IMG/VR virus record: IMGVR_UViG_3300046533_000679
Span: 1-62,258 of that record
Strand: one strand, 5' to 3'
Length of the DNA: 62,258 nt
Source of the DNA: a virus
Positions within the stretch are counted from its first letter, which is position 1. Each line of letters begins with the position of its first letter. The notes under the pieces are model-generated. The model was not told the origin of the DNA. It did not search any database and saw nothing but the letters and a program-made list of their open reading frames with translations. The translations under genes and the position numbers were made by a program. Positions 8,001 to 16,128 of this stretch are shown one piece after another.

Positions 8001-8125
8001 TTCACCATGGCGAAGGTCATCGCCGGGCGTGGCGGCGGCGGTGGGGGCGCGGCGGCGGGCGCGGGCGCCGCGGCGCGGGCCTGATCCGCGAGCGCGGCGT
8101 AATCGATCTGCTCGGTGGCCGGCAT
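5063..8125 (-). CDS. large internal/ejection protein, 1020 aa (prophage M)
   Basis: This is the last and largest virion gene, at the position of ejection gene 16 in P22. The N-terminus is Pro/Ala-rich with two DYA[AK]LAD repeats. A hydrophobic Gly/Ala region lies at about 120-260, another Gly-rich stretch near 515-545, and the C-terminus is helical. This composition suits a protein that leaves the capsid with DNA and spans the cell envelope. The gene abuts the upstream gene without a gap. At the same place R has a shorter 410-aa protein (50363-51595) sharing only general style, so this slot has been exchanged. Role inferred from position. Confidence 0.7.
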   Translation of the reverse strand: MPATEQIDYAALADQARAAAPAPAAAPPPPPPRPAMTFAMVNGQRVPVDDADPMAPGVITMIGAPGVVPPPPAAPAVDYAKLADAARQAAPPDDPSLWQRANTSPLHPYFEAARQSIVEHMTAPTLSADPVSAGMRGGAAGISEGLLNVAESFTTPTGFALWLTGLGAESAAVKAIPALKPLIALPAVQALRVAVHGTAGAAFAAHGAGQAAEGASTIYDAATSATPPPEGRLEKALGGAGQIGQGAIEMAGGALGMHSAYQTAQPAIAAWQQTRRTAAGAAALDDFRKAAPPSVAAPYTTDELQRGYSLILRDHVTNQPITTIAEGIAAADNQIGRLEDGFNALIAKDPTQLITTKPLAAARAALSTGARSTDVAKGLANLETLDLDKPLTVFRANDIRQRLNAENAAELVKSGYDVAKAREVDPAFAAREAAVASLRDGIHDVLDARAQQTPGFTRDLRLDEGAVIAVRNALLRQQYRNDARVGGTGRTSLSRKIIAGAVRATGVGVGGAGGAAIGGVPGAVGGGIVGGVIAEPIAHAVDQPPLTRDALIERSFQRASAPGTSLQTTPAGPVAPGATGGAPGGSPIVPGIVPSGSSGPGGASSAGPGGAPPPPAAGSRQQVAVKTFLALRARGYSREQAVQAAASYARQTAAPTTPPVLDAEIVPDPSLPPGPPPPRALPPAEAPAPSVPLGPGARTTTPNLATFTDDALRYAAEQGIPTYAAAARAEIARRGGTPPATIGPDAAAAVADQSGAAARAGDVAPGGGPQLPAPAGERVLAPAERAARARVRAAARADTRAAADAEEQQGLSDLVAKAQAAGYPGDPAALRAELADRLQGIKDLHAEFDDQGTNGITLLKAIAANGGLSEPAAAAAGHPGELRWLKEMRDTAPTTRQNAGNLAARRVLDTVRGVKGVFRDATEMTRGGRAGGQDLGGMLDKLRADGRFTHLANTNDLAEAIRAAAMGRAESRNALADLAATSHDLIGTATIHPEDDLSFDPATLEAESQAHAAAPARAKK

Positions 8126-10039
8126 CTATTTGATCCCGGCCGCGGCTTTGGCGATCGCGGCCTTGAAGATCTCGGCCTGTGCTTGCGTGGCGAACGTGTG
8201 CACGTCGCCCTTCGGATCCGTGACGGTGATCGGCGCGCCAGGCCCGGCGCCGCGGCCGGCGGGCGCGGCCGGGCCGCCCGGTGTGGCGCCGGCGCCGGGC
8301 GTCGCGTTAAAGGTCGCGTTGGGATTGTCCGGATCAAAGCCGCGTTTACTCAGGACGGCCTTCGCCTCCGGTGAGAGAAATTCAAAAGGCGCATTGGCGC
8401 CCATCGCCCCTTGATAGGGCGTGCGGAGCGCGTTGTAGCTGCCGCCCATGAGCTGAATCGAGCTGTCAATGTAGCTCTTGATCGCGGCCGGACTCCCCGA
8501 TCGGCCGCCGATCGCTTTCTGCGCCGCGGAGCCGCTGACGGTCGGCGCGCCTTTCTGGGCCACGGCGTCGAGTTCCTTGTCGACCTTCTCCTTAATCGTG
8601 TCGAACGTCGTCGGCGCCGCGCCGCCGAACGTATCCGCGAGCGCGTTGTAGATCGCGTTGCCCGGCTTCAAGGTGCCGTTGTTGAGCGCGTCGGCGGCCT
8701 GTTGGAGCAGATCGAGGTGCTGGATCGCGGTGCCGATCGCGACGAGTTGCTGCCCCTGCGTGCCGGTGGTGTAGGCCTTCCGCGTCGGCGCGCGCACGGC
8801 GTACAGCGATTGATCGTAATCAGGGTTGACGGTCAGGATCCGATCGAGCATCGCCTGGCCGGCCGGCGTCGCAAACGTGCGCGGGCTCGGCGGCGGCACT
8901 TGGTAATTCGCGATCGCGATCTCGGCTTTGTTCGCCGGGCGCGACGGCGGCGGCGGCATGTTCTGGACTTGCACCGACGCCGGCGGTTGTGACGGAAACA
9001 GGCCGGCCTTGAGCGCGTCGGCGCGCGTCATCACCTTTTCGACCATGCGGCCGTTTTCGATCGTCTTGATCGTGACCGGCGCATCATCGGCGTTCTTCTT
9101 CGCCTCGTAGCCGGCGATCTGCGCCGTCTCGTCGGGGGTCAGGGTCGCGCCGCTCGCGCGTTTGGTATACAGCGCCAGGATCGGATCCTTGGCGGCTTCC
9201 GCGTCGGCGTACGCCTTCGCAACGGCCTGCGCGTGCGTCAGACGCGGCGGCGGGGCGGCGGCGGGCGGTGCGGCGGCGGGCGCGCCAAGTGTCGTCGGCG
9301 GGGCGAGTGCGGCGAGTGGCGCCGCGGTCGTCGCGGGCGCGCCAGGGCCGCCGGCCGGCACCGTCGACGGCGGCGGGCCGTTCTGTAAGAGCGCGGCGCG
9401 GGCGGCGTAGGTCGAGGCCGGGCCCGGTGGCGGCGCGCCCGGCGCGGGCGGCGGGCCCGCGGTCGGTGGGGCGCCGGTGCCCTCGAGGTCTTGGATCCGC
9501 GTGGCGATGCCGTAGCCGGGCGTCCCGATCTCGGGCATCTTCGGGGTCGCCTCGAGGCCTGGGATCGGCTGGTAGGTATACGGATCGACGCCCGTCTCCC
9601 CTTCCTTCTTGAACAGCGGCGCCGTCCGCATCGCCTGATGGGTTTTGATCACGTCGGCGAGCGCGTCGGGCCGGCCGAGGCGCGACACGGCTTGGAAGGC
9701 GGCTTTCGCGTCGAACTGGCTCGGATCGCCGTCGGGCCCCATCGCGGCCACGAGGCCGGCGCGCACGATCCGATCGTGCTCGAGGCTGGCGGCGCGCTGC
9801 TGATCCTGGTAGGCCTGATCGAGCGTCGCGCGCTGATCGGCGCGGGTCGCGAGCGCCATCTGCTGCGCCTCGCGCGCGCGCTGAAAATCGAGCGTGGCCT
9901 GGCGCTCGCGGTCGTCCATGATCTGCGCCGGCACTTGCGAGGCCTGCGCGACGAGCGAGCCGTACGTCTGCCCGCGCGCGAGCTGCGCCCGGCCGGCGTT
10001 TTCCGCCATCTGCTGCAGGATCGCGCTGACGGAGCTCAT
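8126..10039 (-). CDS. internal virion/ejection protein, 637 aa (prophage M)
   Basis: The start is the ATG at 10037-10039 (MSSVSAILQQMAENAG), which overlaps the previous stop. The frame continues open upstream, but that part only shadows other genes. Residues 1-100 form long helices rich in Gln and Arg. A variable Pro/Gly/Ala linker (about 190-290) precedes a conserved C-terminal domain (about 390-600). The R copy (51592-53466) is very close except at about residues 75-145. Position matches ejection gene 20 of P22. No catalytic motif was seen. Confidence 0.72.
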   Translation of the reverse strand: MSSVSAILQQMAENAGRAQLARGQTYGSLVAQASQVPAQIMDDRERQATLDFQRAREAQQMALATRADQRATLDQAYQDQQRAASLEHDRIVRAGLVAAMGPDGDPSQFDAKAAFQAVSRLGRPDALADVIKTHQAMRTAPLFKKEGETGVDPYTYQPIPGLEATPKMPEIGTPGYGIATRIQDLEGTGAPPTAGPPPAPGAPPPGPASTYAARAALLQNGPPPSTVPAGGPGAPATTAAPLAALAPPTTLGAPAAAPPAAAPPPRLTHAQAVAKAYADAEAAKDPILALYTKRASGATLTPDETAQIAGYEAKKNADDAPVTIKTIENGRMVEKVMTRADALKAGLFPSQPPASVQVQNMPPPPSRPANKAEIAIANYQVPPPSPRTFATPAGQAMLDRILTVNPDYDQSLYAVRAPTRKAYTTGTQGQQLVAIGTAIQHLDLLQQAADALNNGTLKPGNAIYNALADTFGGAAPTTFDTIKEKVDKELDAVAQKGAPTVSGSAAQKAIGGRSGSPAAIKSYIDSSIQLMGGSYNALRTPYQGAMGANAPFEFLSPEAKAVLSKRGFDPDNPNATFNATPGAGATPGGPAAPAGRGAGPGAPITVTDPKGDVHTFATQAQAEIFKAAIAKAAAGIK

Positions 10040-11076
10040 GGCGCCCGGTAGCTGCTGCCGGCGAGGTTGGCGCCGGTTTGGTTGACATCGTTCAGCCGGT
10101 TCCAGTAATCGAGCTCGGCGTTGCGCTGCGCGGTGACGTTGGTCAGGTAGTCGCTGAGCGTGCGCGCGTTCCCGGTGTTGTAGGTCTGCGTCCGGTTCGC
10201 GAACGTCTGCTGATTCTGGTTCGCGTTGATCGTGCGCGCGTTCAGGTCCATGCCGGCCGCGTCGGTAAATTGCGCGTACTTCTGTTTGTAGGCGTCGAGG
10301 GCGTTGTTGCGAAACGTCTGGTACTCGTTGGTGGCGTAGTCCTGGCCGGCGCGATCGAGCGCGACGAGCGTCCCGCCGCTCAACACGGTGCCCTGCGCCG
10401 CGGCCTGGCGCGTCTTGGTCTTGATCAGTTGGTCGAGGCGCGCTTGGTAGCCGGGCGAGCTCTTGAGATCCTCCTCGCTCGGGTTGACGAAATCGCCGCC
10501 GGTCCACGTCGGCGCCCGGTACTCGGGCAGCGGTTGAAACTGCGGCGCGTTGGGATCGCTCTGATAGGTCGGCGGCGCGGCGCCGAAGCCGGACGACGGC
10601 GGGCCGGCGGGCGCGCTCCATCCGGGCGCCGCCATGGCGCCGCCGCCGCCGCCGGTGCCGCCGCCGCCGGTGCTGCCGCCGCTCGTCGTCCCGCCGCCGG
10701 CTTGTTTGGCGCGGTACGCCTGCGCTTCGGCCGAGTCGTAGATCGCTTGACGGATCGCGTTCGCGTCGCCGCCATAGTCGCGGTTCCACGGCGCGTATTC
10801 CTCGGGCGTGCCGGGGCGGCCGAGGTTGCTCTGATAGAACCCGGCCATCTGGTCGTTCGACACGGTAGACGCGGCCGGCGTGGGGTTCGCGGCCCATCCG
10901 AGCGCCGAGGTCATATGGGCCATGGCCTCCGCGTGGCTGTGTCCCTCGTTGCGCCAATACTGGTACTGCTGGTTCACGTCGTCCGGCGTCCAGCCTTGCG
11001 CGGCTTGGTGGGACGTGTAGTACTGATTCGCCGCGTTCTGCGATTCGGCGAGCTCGGCTTGTGTCCAGGCGGCCAT
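10036..11076 (-). CDS. virion protein with DUF4214-like segment, 346 aa (prophage M)
   Basis: The N-terminus has a run of Trp/Tyr helical repeats. Residues about 75-120 (FYQSNLGRPGTPEEYAPW, then AIYDSAEAQAYRA) resemble a DUF4214 unit. A Gly/Ser/Thr linker follows, then a Gln- and Asn-rich helical C-terminus (about 200-346) typical of capsid-interior or tail-needle-type proteins. The R copy (53463-54512) is nearly identical outside the linker. It lies among the ejection genes, with an ATGA overlap to the next gene. Confidence 0.68.
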   Translation of the reverse strand: MAAWTQAELAESQNAANQYYTSHQAAQGWTPDDVNQQYQYWRNEGHSHAEAMAHMTSALGWAANPTPAASTVSNDQMAGFYQSNLGRPGTPEEYAPWNRDYGGDANAIRQAIYDSAEAQAYRAKQAGGGTTSGGSTGGGGTGGGGGAMAAPGWSAPAGPPSSGFGAAPPTYQSDPNAPQFQPLPEYRAPTWTGGDFVNPSEEDLKSSPGYQARLDQLIKTKTRQAAAQGTVLSGGTLVALDRAGQDYATNEYQTFRNNALDAYKQKYAQFTDAAGMDLNARTINANQNQQTFANRTQTYNTGNARTLSDYLTNVTAQRNAELDYWNRLNDVNQTGANLAGSSYRAP

Positions 11077-11079
11077 GAT

Positions 11080-12624
11080 CTACGCTCCTAGCACCGTCGC
11101 GCCGCCGCGGCGGTACGACTCCACTTGATCCGGGGGAACCTGTAACGAGCTGCCGTCGGGCCAGCGCACCGTCACGAGACTCTTGGCGACGGGCGCGCCT
11201 TGCTGCGTCGGGGCGGTCGGTGTCGCCCCTGTCTGAGACGGTGTCGGGGATGTCGCGGCGGGCGGCGTGGTCGGCGTGCCGAACTTCAGCCCGGCCTGGG
11301 TCGCCTCTTTCGCGATGCGCCCGCCGGGGCCAAACCAATACGCATCGTTGCCGGGAGTGCTGCCGCCCGTCTCCGCGTACTTGCTCGCGAAGTAGGCCGT
11401 ATCCGTCGGCCCGGTGCCGGCGCCGGTCGGCGTGAGGCCGAGCGCCTTGTAGTTGTCGATCACGCGCTGCGTGAGCTCGGGCGACACGGTGACGCCTTGG
11501 GGGCCCGGCGTGCCGTAGCTGCTGTAGCTCGCGGCGCCGCCGCTCGAGGCGCCGCTGCGCGCCGGCAGGCCGAGCAAGGCGCTCATGCGATCGTTGCTGC
11601 TCTGGCCGTTCTCGACAAAGCCGCCGATCCGCCCGGTGTAGTCGGCATAGCGGCCGGCCTCGAGCTTCACTTTGTCCGCGGCGACGCCCCGGTTATAGAG
11701 ATCGTTTTCCTTCTCGTAGGCCAGCGCGTCCTCGAGGTATTTCTGCTGCGCGTCGGACGCCTTGCCGCTGGCGTTGGCCTGAATCAGCGACGAGGCGATC
11801 CCGCCGGCGATCGGCAGGCCGTACTTGATCAGATCCGCATAGCTGCGGGTGCCGGCCGCGGTGCTGAAGTAGTCCGGCGGCACGTTCGCGGCGTCGGTGA
11901 CGACGCCGTTGCCGTCGACCGTGTAGCCGGCGGCCTTCGCCGCGGCGATCGCGCCGGCACTCGGCAGGGTCGTCCCGACAAGCGCGGTCGGGCCCATGGC
12001 GCCGGTGCCGAGGCCGGCGAGCGCCGTATCACCCACGCCATACGCGCCGCCTTCGACGCCCGCCAGGCCGGCCCCGGCGGGGATCGCGGTCGAGGCGCCG
12101 CCGCCGCCGGCGGCCAGGCCCTCGAGGATCGGCGCGCCGGCTGCCGCGGCGCCGCCGACGCCGGCGGCGACGGGCACCGCGCCCATCGCCCCGGTGCCAA
12201 GGCCGGCGAGCGCGCCGCTCGACAGGCCCGCCGCGCCGCCCTCGACGCCGGCCACGGTCGCCCCGGTGCCGGCCGCGGCGCCCGTCCCGGCGCCGGCCGC
12301 GCCGGCAAACGCGCCCGCCGCGCCCATCGTGGCGACGGTCGCCGCCGCCAGGCCGATCACAATGATCGTGTTGCGGAGCTTGTGACCAATGGGATTGAAA
12401 TTACCGTGGTCGTCCATCTCGATATGGCCCTGATCGACGATGTACCCGTTGGCCTGCGCGGCGCGGGTGAGTTGGTCGCGCTGCCAGGCTTGCAGCGTCG
12501 GATGCCCCGGATCTTGGTTCCAGGCGCGCATCTGTTCCTGGTACCACGGCGACGCGCGCATGGCGATATTGGCCTGATCGATCGTGGCTTCACTCTGGCC
12601 GCCGAGGACGGAGGTGTTAGGCAT
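11080..12624 (-). CDS. internal virion protein with Gly/Ala-rich membrane region, 514 aa (prophage M)
   Basis: The start is the ATG at 12622-12624, with AAAGGA upstream. Residues 1-80 are soluble. At about 80-250 there is a long Gly/Ala/Val-rich hydrophobic stretch with several potential membrane passes. A helical domain follows (QQKYLEDALAYEKENDLYNR), then a Pro-rich tail. It occupies the place of the P22 gp14/gp7 ejection proteins. The R copy (54516-55976) keeps both ends and the helical domain; the Gly/Ala part differs in length and order. Confidence 0.7.
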   Translation of the reverse strand: MPNTSVLGGQSEATIDQANIAMRASPWYQEQMRAWNQDPGHPTLQAWQRDQLTRAAQANGYIVDQGHIEMDDHGNFNPIGHKLRNTIIVIGLAAATVATMGAAGAFAGAAGAGTGAAAGTGATVAGVEGGAAGLSSGALAGLGTGAMGAVPVAAGVGGAAAAGAPILEGLAAGGGGASTAIPAGAGLAGVEGGAYGVGDTALAGLGTGAMGPTALVGTTLPSAGAIAAAKAAGYTVDGNGVVTDAANVPPDYFSTAAGTRSYADLIKYGLPIAGGIASSLIQANASGKASDAQQKYLEDALAYEKENDLYNRGVAADKVKLEAGRYADYTGRIGGFVENGQSSNDRMSALLGLPARSGASSGGAASYSSYGTPGPQGVTVSPELTQRVIDNYKALGLTPTGAGTGPTDTAYFASKYAETGGSTPGNDAYWFGPGGRIAKEATQAGLKFGTPTTPPAATSPTPSQTGATPTAPTQQGAPVAKSLVTVRWPDGSSLQVPPDQVESYRRGGATVLGA

Positions 12625-13819
12625 CAGCGCGCGATCCTTTCGCGAGCGCAACCACGAGCTCGCCGATCGCGGCGCGGAGCGTCGCAATCTCCGTCTCGTG
12701 CTGTTGCCAGCCGACGATCAAGTCGGCGACAAATTTGCTGTAGTCGGCGGCCCACGGCTGTACGAGCGCGCCGGCGGCGGTCGTCGCGTCGGTGCCGGGC
12801 GTGATCGCCCGCGGAAACAGCGCCGCCGCTTCCTGGGCGAACACGCCGCGATCGCGCGCGCCGTCGGCTTTCCACCGGAAGTCGTGCACCACGAGCGCGC
12901 GGAGCGCCGACAGATCGGTCGCGCGGCCGGCGTCGGTTTTCAGGCGCGCGTCGGACGTGGTGTTGTAATTCACGGCGAGCGCCGCCGTCTGGTTGATGTA
13001 GCCGGCCACGCCGCCCGCGCTGTTGAGAAACACGGCGAGGTTGCCGGTGTTGCCCGCGTTCGCGTTCTGCCACACGATCGCCGAGCCGGCCGCCCCATCG
13101 AAGGCGATCCCGATCTTCTGCACGAAGCCGGCGAGCGCGGTCGGCGTGTTGATCAACAGCTCGCCGGTGCCCAGGATCCGGATCCGTTCGACCAGGCTCG
13201 TCACGAAGCGGAGCGCGGTCGCGCCGGAGGTCGAGAGCGTCAGGCCGCCGCTCCCCGTCCCGCGCAGCGTGACGCCGCTCGGGATCGCGTCGGCCGAGGC
13301 GGGATAGGTCGAGGCAAACCCGAACAGCGATCCGAGTTGCGCGGTGACATCGTTCCCCACGGCGAGCTGTGCGTAGTTACTGCCCGCCGTGGTATTGCGG
13401 ATCGTGAGACTGTGGCCGCCGAGGCCGCCCGCCGTGACGGTGTGCGCCCCGAAGCCCGTCACGGTGACGACGCCGGCGATCGTCTGATTCCCGGTGAAAC
13501 TGTTCCCGCCGGCGAGTTGCGCGGCGCCCGCCAGCGCCGCCGGCAGCCCGCTCACGTCGGCTTGCGGGATCGTCGGCACGGTGCTCGGCGTCGCGATCCC
13601 GACGGCGGTCGCGATCTTGAGATAGCCGGACGCGAGCGCGCCGAGATTCACCTCGGCCGAGAGCACGCCGGCCGCGCGACTCGTCCAATAGGCCGCGTCG
13701 ATCGGCGCGAGCGCGCCGACGGCCGCGCTCAGCGTGCGGAGAAAGATCCGCCCGATCTCCGTGACGGAGCCCGTCACCGTGTCAATGATCGGGGTGAGCG
13801 GGACATCGCCGATCGCCAT
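12617..13819 (-). CDS. tail fibre with C-terminal S74 intramolecular chaperone, 400 aa (prophage M)
   Basis: The N-terminal about 90 residues (IGDVPLTPIIDTVTGSVTEI onward) match the R fibre and probably bind the tail. The middle is a repetitive beta-rich shaft (about 95-290). The C-terminus is a Peptidase_S74 domain with the self-cleavage site TTSDARLK and conserved DRGVFAQEA and DYSKFVADLIVGWQQH. In this family the chaperone trimerises the fibre and then cuts itself off at that Ser. It starts at 13819, overlapping the gp10-like gene. Confidence 0.88.
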   Translation of the reverse strand: MAIGDVPLTPIIDTVTGSVTEIGRIFLRTLSAAVGALAPIDAAYWTSRAAGVLSAEVNLGALASGYLKIATAVGIATPSTVPTIPQADVSGLPAALAGAAQLAGGNSFTGNQTIAGVVTVTGFGAHTVTAGGLGGHSLTIRNTTAGSNYAQLAVGNDVTAQLGSLFGFASTYPASADAIPSGVTLRGTGSGGLTLSTSGATALRFVTSLVERIRILGTGELLINTPTALAGFVQKIGIAFDGAAGSAIVWQNANAGNTGNLAVFLNSAGGVAGYINQTAALAVNYNTTSDARLKTDAGRATDLSALRALVVHDFRWKADGARDRGVFAQEAAALFPRAITPGTDATTAAGALVQPWAADYSKFVADLIVGWQQHETEIATLRAAIGELVVALAKGSRADA

Positions 13820-15306
13820 CAGGCCGCCCGCCCCGGCGTCACGCCGATCCACGCGCCGGGCCCGATCAGGCGCTTCACCGGGTCCGTGATCACCACTTCG
13901 AACACGAGCCGATCGATCCGCGCCTGGCCGAGCTGCGTCCACAGCACGCGCGCGCCGTACTGCCCCATCGCGCCGAGCGTCGCCAGGCCCGCACTCACCC
14001 ACGTTTTCGCGCCGTCGCGACTCAGAAAGAGTTCCGCCTGGGGGAGACTGCCTTGCCCGCTGTTCAGGCCGACGCCGGGCTCGGTGCCGAGCTCGAAGCG
14101 GTCGATCGACGCATACGTGTTCTCGGCGCCGAGGTAGGGCGCGCGCCGGCGGGCGCGGAGGATCGCGCCGTCGTCGTCGTACGTCTCGAGGTCGAGCGCA
14201 CAGAGGATCCCGGCGTCGCGCGTGCCGACGACGTGCCGGCGGCCGGTGAAGGCGTGCCCGCGCACGCGCCACGCTTCCTCTTGGCTCAGGGTCGGATTCC
14301 ACGCGCGGCGGTGATGCCACGCATGTTCGATCTCGTCGAGCACGATCGTGTCACCGGCCACGCCGATCGACGGCAGGGTGATCGCATAGAACTGGTGGCC
14401 CTGTTGGGTGTAGGTGAACGCTTCGGCGTCGGCGACGGTCGTCGCGCGCGCGAGGCCGGCCTCGATCGCGTGCGTGCTGATCCGCGTCCCGGCGTAGCCG
14501 TCGAGGCGATAGACCGCGAGGCCGCTCGTGCGACTGCGGCCGATCCAGCGCAACGTCGATACGCCGAGGCTCAGCGAGTAGGGCGCGGCGAGGCCGATTT
14601 CAAACAGCGAGCCCTTGATCGGCTGGAACGGGTTATCCGCGTCGCCGACATCTTCGTACGCCTCGCCCGTCTCGGAGCCAAACACCCACACGCGCGAATT
14701 GGCGCACATCGTCGCGATGATCCGATCGCTGGCGGTCGAGCGGCTCACGAAGTCGAGCGCGTCCCACAGCAAGCCGTTTTCGATCGCCGAGAACCAAAAC
14801 CGGATCGAGCCGCGTTCACTCAGGACGAAATAGCCGTCCATGAAGCCGACAAACTGCGGCGGGTTGACGAGCGGCAGCGCGATCGCGGCGCTGAGGACAT
14901 TCGTCGCCAGGTTGAACAGCTTGAGCTGGCCGCCGCCGCAGATCACGAGTTGGTTGCCGCCGTCGCCGTTGGTCGCGAAACTGACCGGGAGGCCGTCATC
15001 GCGGATCGGGCCGATCACCGACGCGCCGACGACATCGCCGCTCGCGGGATCGATCCCGAGCTCGTAGAGCGTCGCGCCGATCACGGCCTGGGCGCGCCCG
15101 TCCTGATAGAACACGCCGCGGCAGGCCGACGCGCCGGCGATCACCGTCACCGTGCGGCGCAGTCCTGGCGTGCCGCGCAAGTACGCGGCTTTCGCGGCGC
15201 CTTCGGTTTCGACGGTCGTCCGGTACAGGTTGACCGTCAATTCGGCATCAATCACCGAGGACGCCTCGGCGTTACTGCCGCCGCAAAAGCCGGTGAACAA
15301 GGGCAT
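13819..15306 (-). CDS. P22 gp10-like packaged-DNA stabilisation protein (prophage M)
   Basis: This 495-aa beta-rich protein opens with PLFTGFCGG and NLYRTTVET and contains DNPFQPIKGSLFEIG and repeated Trp/Phe blades, as in the gp10 family of P22-like phages. Those proteins close the portal channel after packaging. Gene order (gp4-like, fibre, gp10-like) supports the call. The R copy (57175-58659) has the same length with scattered substitutions. Confidence 0.83.
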   Translation of the reverse strand: MPLFTGFCGGSNAEASSVIDAELTVNLYRTTVETEGAAKAAYLRGTPGLRRTVTVIAGASACRGVFYQDGRAQAVIGATLYELGIDPASGDVVGASVIGPIRDDGLPVSFATNGDGGNQLVICGGGQLKLFNLATNVLSAAIALPLVNPPQFVGFMDGYFVLSERGSIRFWFSAIENGLLWDALDFVSRSTASDRIIATMCANSRVWVFGSETGEAYEDVGDADNPFQPIKGSLFEIGLAAPYSLSLGVSTLRWIGRSRTSGLAVYRLDGYAGTRISTHAIEAGLARATTVADAEAFTYTQQGHQFYAITLPSIGVAGDTIVLDEIEHAWHHRRAWNPTLSQEEAWRVRGHAFTGRRHVVGTRDAGILCALDLETYDDDGAILRARRRAPYLGAENTYASIDRFELGTEPGVGLNSGQGSLPQAELFLSRDGAKTWVSAGLATLGAMGQYGARVLWTQLGQARIDRLVFEVVITDPVKRLIGPGAWIGVTPGRAA

Positions 15307-15309
15307 CAG

Positions 15310-16125
15310 TTAGAACACCTCGAACATGGATCCGCCGCCGCCCGCCCCGCCGCCGCCGCCGGTGATCGTGAACGTGCCGGACGCGGTGAACGTGTGGATC
15401 GTCTGTCCGGCGCTCGTCGTGATCGTGCCGCCGGTCGCGGTGATCGCGCCGGTCGAGTAACTCAAGATCACGATCCCCGATCCGCCGGTCCCGCCGGTGT
15501 TGCTGGCGGTGTTGCCCGCCGCGCCATCGCCGCCGGTGCCGGTGTTGGCCGCGGCGTTGCCGACGGCGGCCCCATTGGCGGCGCCGCCCTGGCCGCCGAC
15601 GGCATAGGTCACGGCGGCGCCGCTGAGACTCGAGATGACGCCGGGGCCGCCGGGCGTCGTGCCGCCGCTGACGGCGCCATTCGTGCCGGCGCCGCCCGCC
15701 CCGCCGCCGCCGCCGCCACTCCCGCCACTGACGCCGCCGCTGCCGCTGTTGTTGCCGCCGTTGTTCCCCTGGCCGGCCTGGCTGGCCCCGCCGGCGACGA
15801 ACCCGCCCGCGCCATCGCCCGCGCCGCCGCCGCTGCCGCCGGTGCCCACCGCGCCGCCTTGCGCGCCGCCGCCGCCGCCGCCGCCGATCGCCGTGCCGAT
15901 GCCGGTCAGGCCGCTATTCCCGCCCTGGCCGCCCGCGCCGGTCGTGACATTCGTCCCCGGCCCGCCCGCGCCCACCGTGACGGCGAGCGCGCCGGTGGTG
16001 AGGGGAAACGTGCCCGTCACCCATCCCCCGGCCCCGCCGCCGCCCCCGCCGCGGCCGGTGCCCGCGCCCCCGCCCGCCCCACCGCCGCCCCCGCCCGCGG
16101 CGAGGAGGTAGCTGATCGTCGCCAT
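15310..16125 (-). CDS. glycine-rich tail-fibre adhesin (prophage M only)
   Basis: This 271-aa protein is more than one-third glycine. It begins MATISYLLAAGGGGGG and continues in polyglycine-type repeats with Ala, Thr, Ser and Asn. It ends in a short beta segment (IHTFTASGTFTI) and GGGGG. Such sequences form polyglycine-II receptor-binding tips in some phages. R lacks it and has a 65-aa coiled-coil gene at this site, so it marks a host-range swap. GC-rich repeats make assembly errors possible. Confidence 0.75.
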   Translation of the reverse strand: MATISYLLAAGGGGGGAGGGAGTGRGGGGGGAGGWVTGTFPLTTGALAVTVGAGGPGTNVTTGAGGQGGNSGLTGIGTAIGGGGGGGAQGGAVGTGGSGGGAGDGAGGFVAGGASQAGQGNNGGNNSGSGGVSGGSGGGGGGAGGAGTNGAVSGGTTPGGPGVISSLSGAAVTYAVGGQGGAANGAAVGNAAANTGTGGDGAAGNTASNTGGTGGSGIVILSYSTGAITATGGTITTSAGQTIHTFTASGTFTITGGGGGAGGGGSMFEVF

Positions 16126-16128
16126 CGG

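Noticed and set aside
10040-11338. N-terminal extension of the 637-aa ejection gene (and its R counterpart up to 54786)
   Set aside because: The extension only shadows two conserved genes in another frame. The conserved MSSVSAILQQ start with an ATGA overlap is clearly the real beginning.
15310-16125. Glycine-rich frame as a pure GC-repeat artefact
   Set aside because: The frame has a proper start and stop, sits between fibre and gp10-like genes with tight spacing, and resembles known polyglycine adhesins, so I kept it as a gene.
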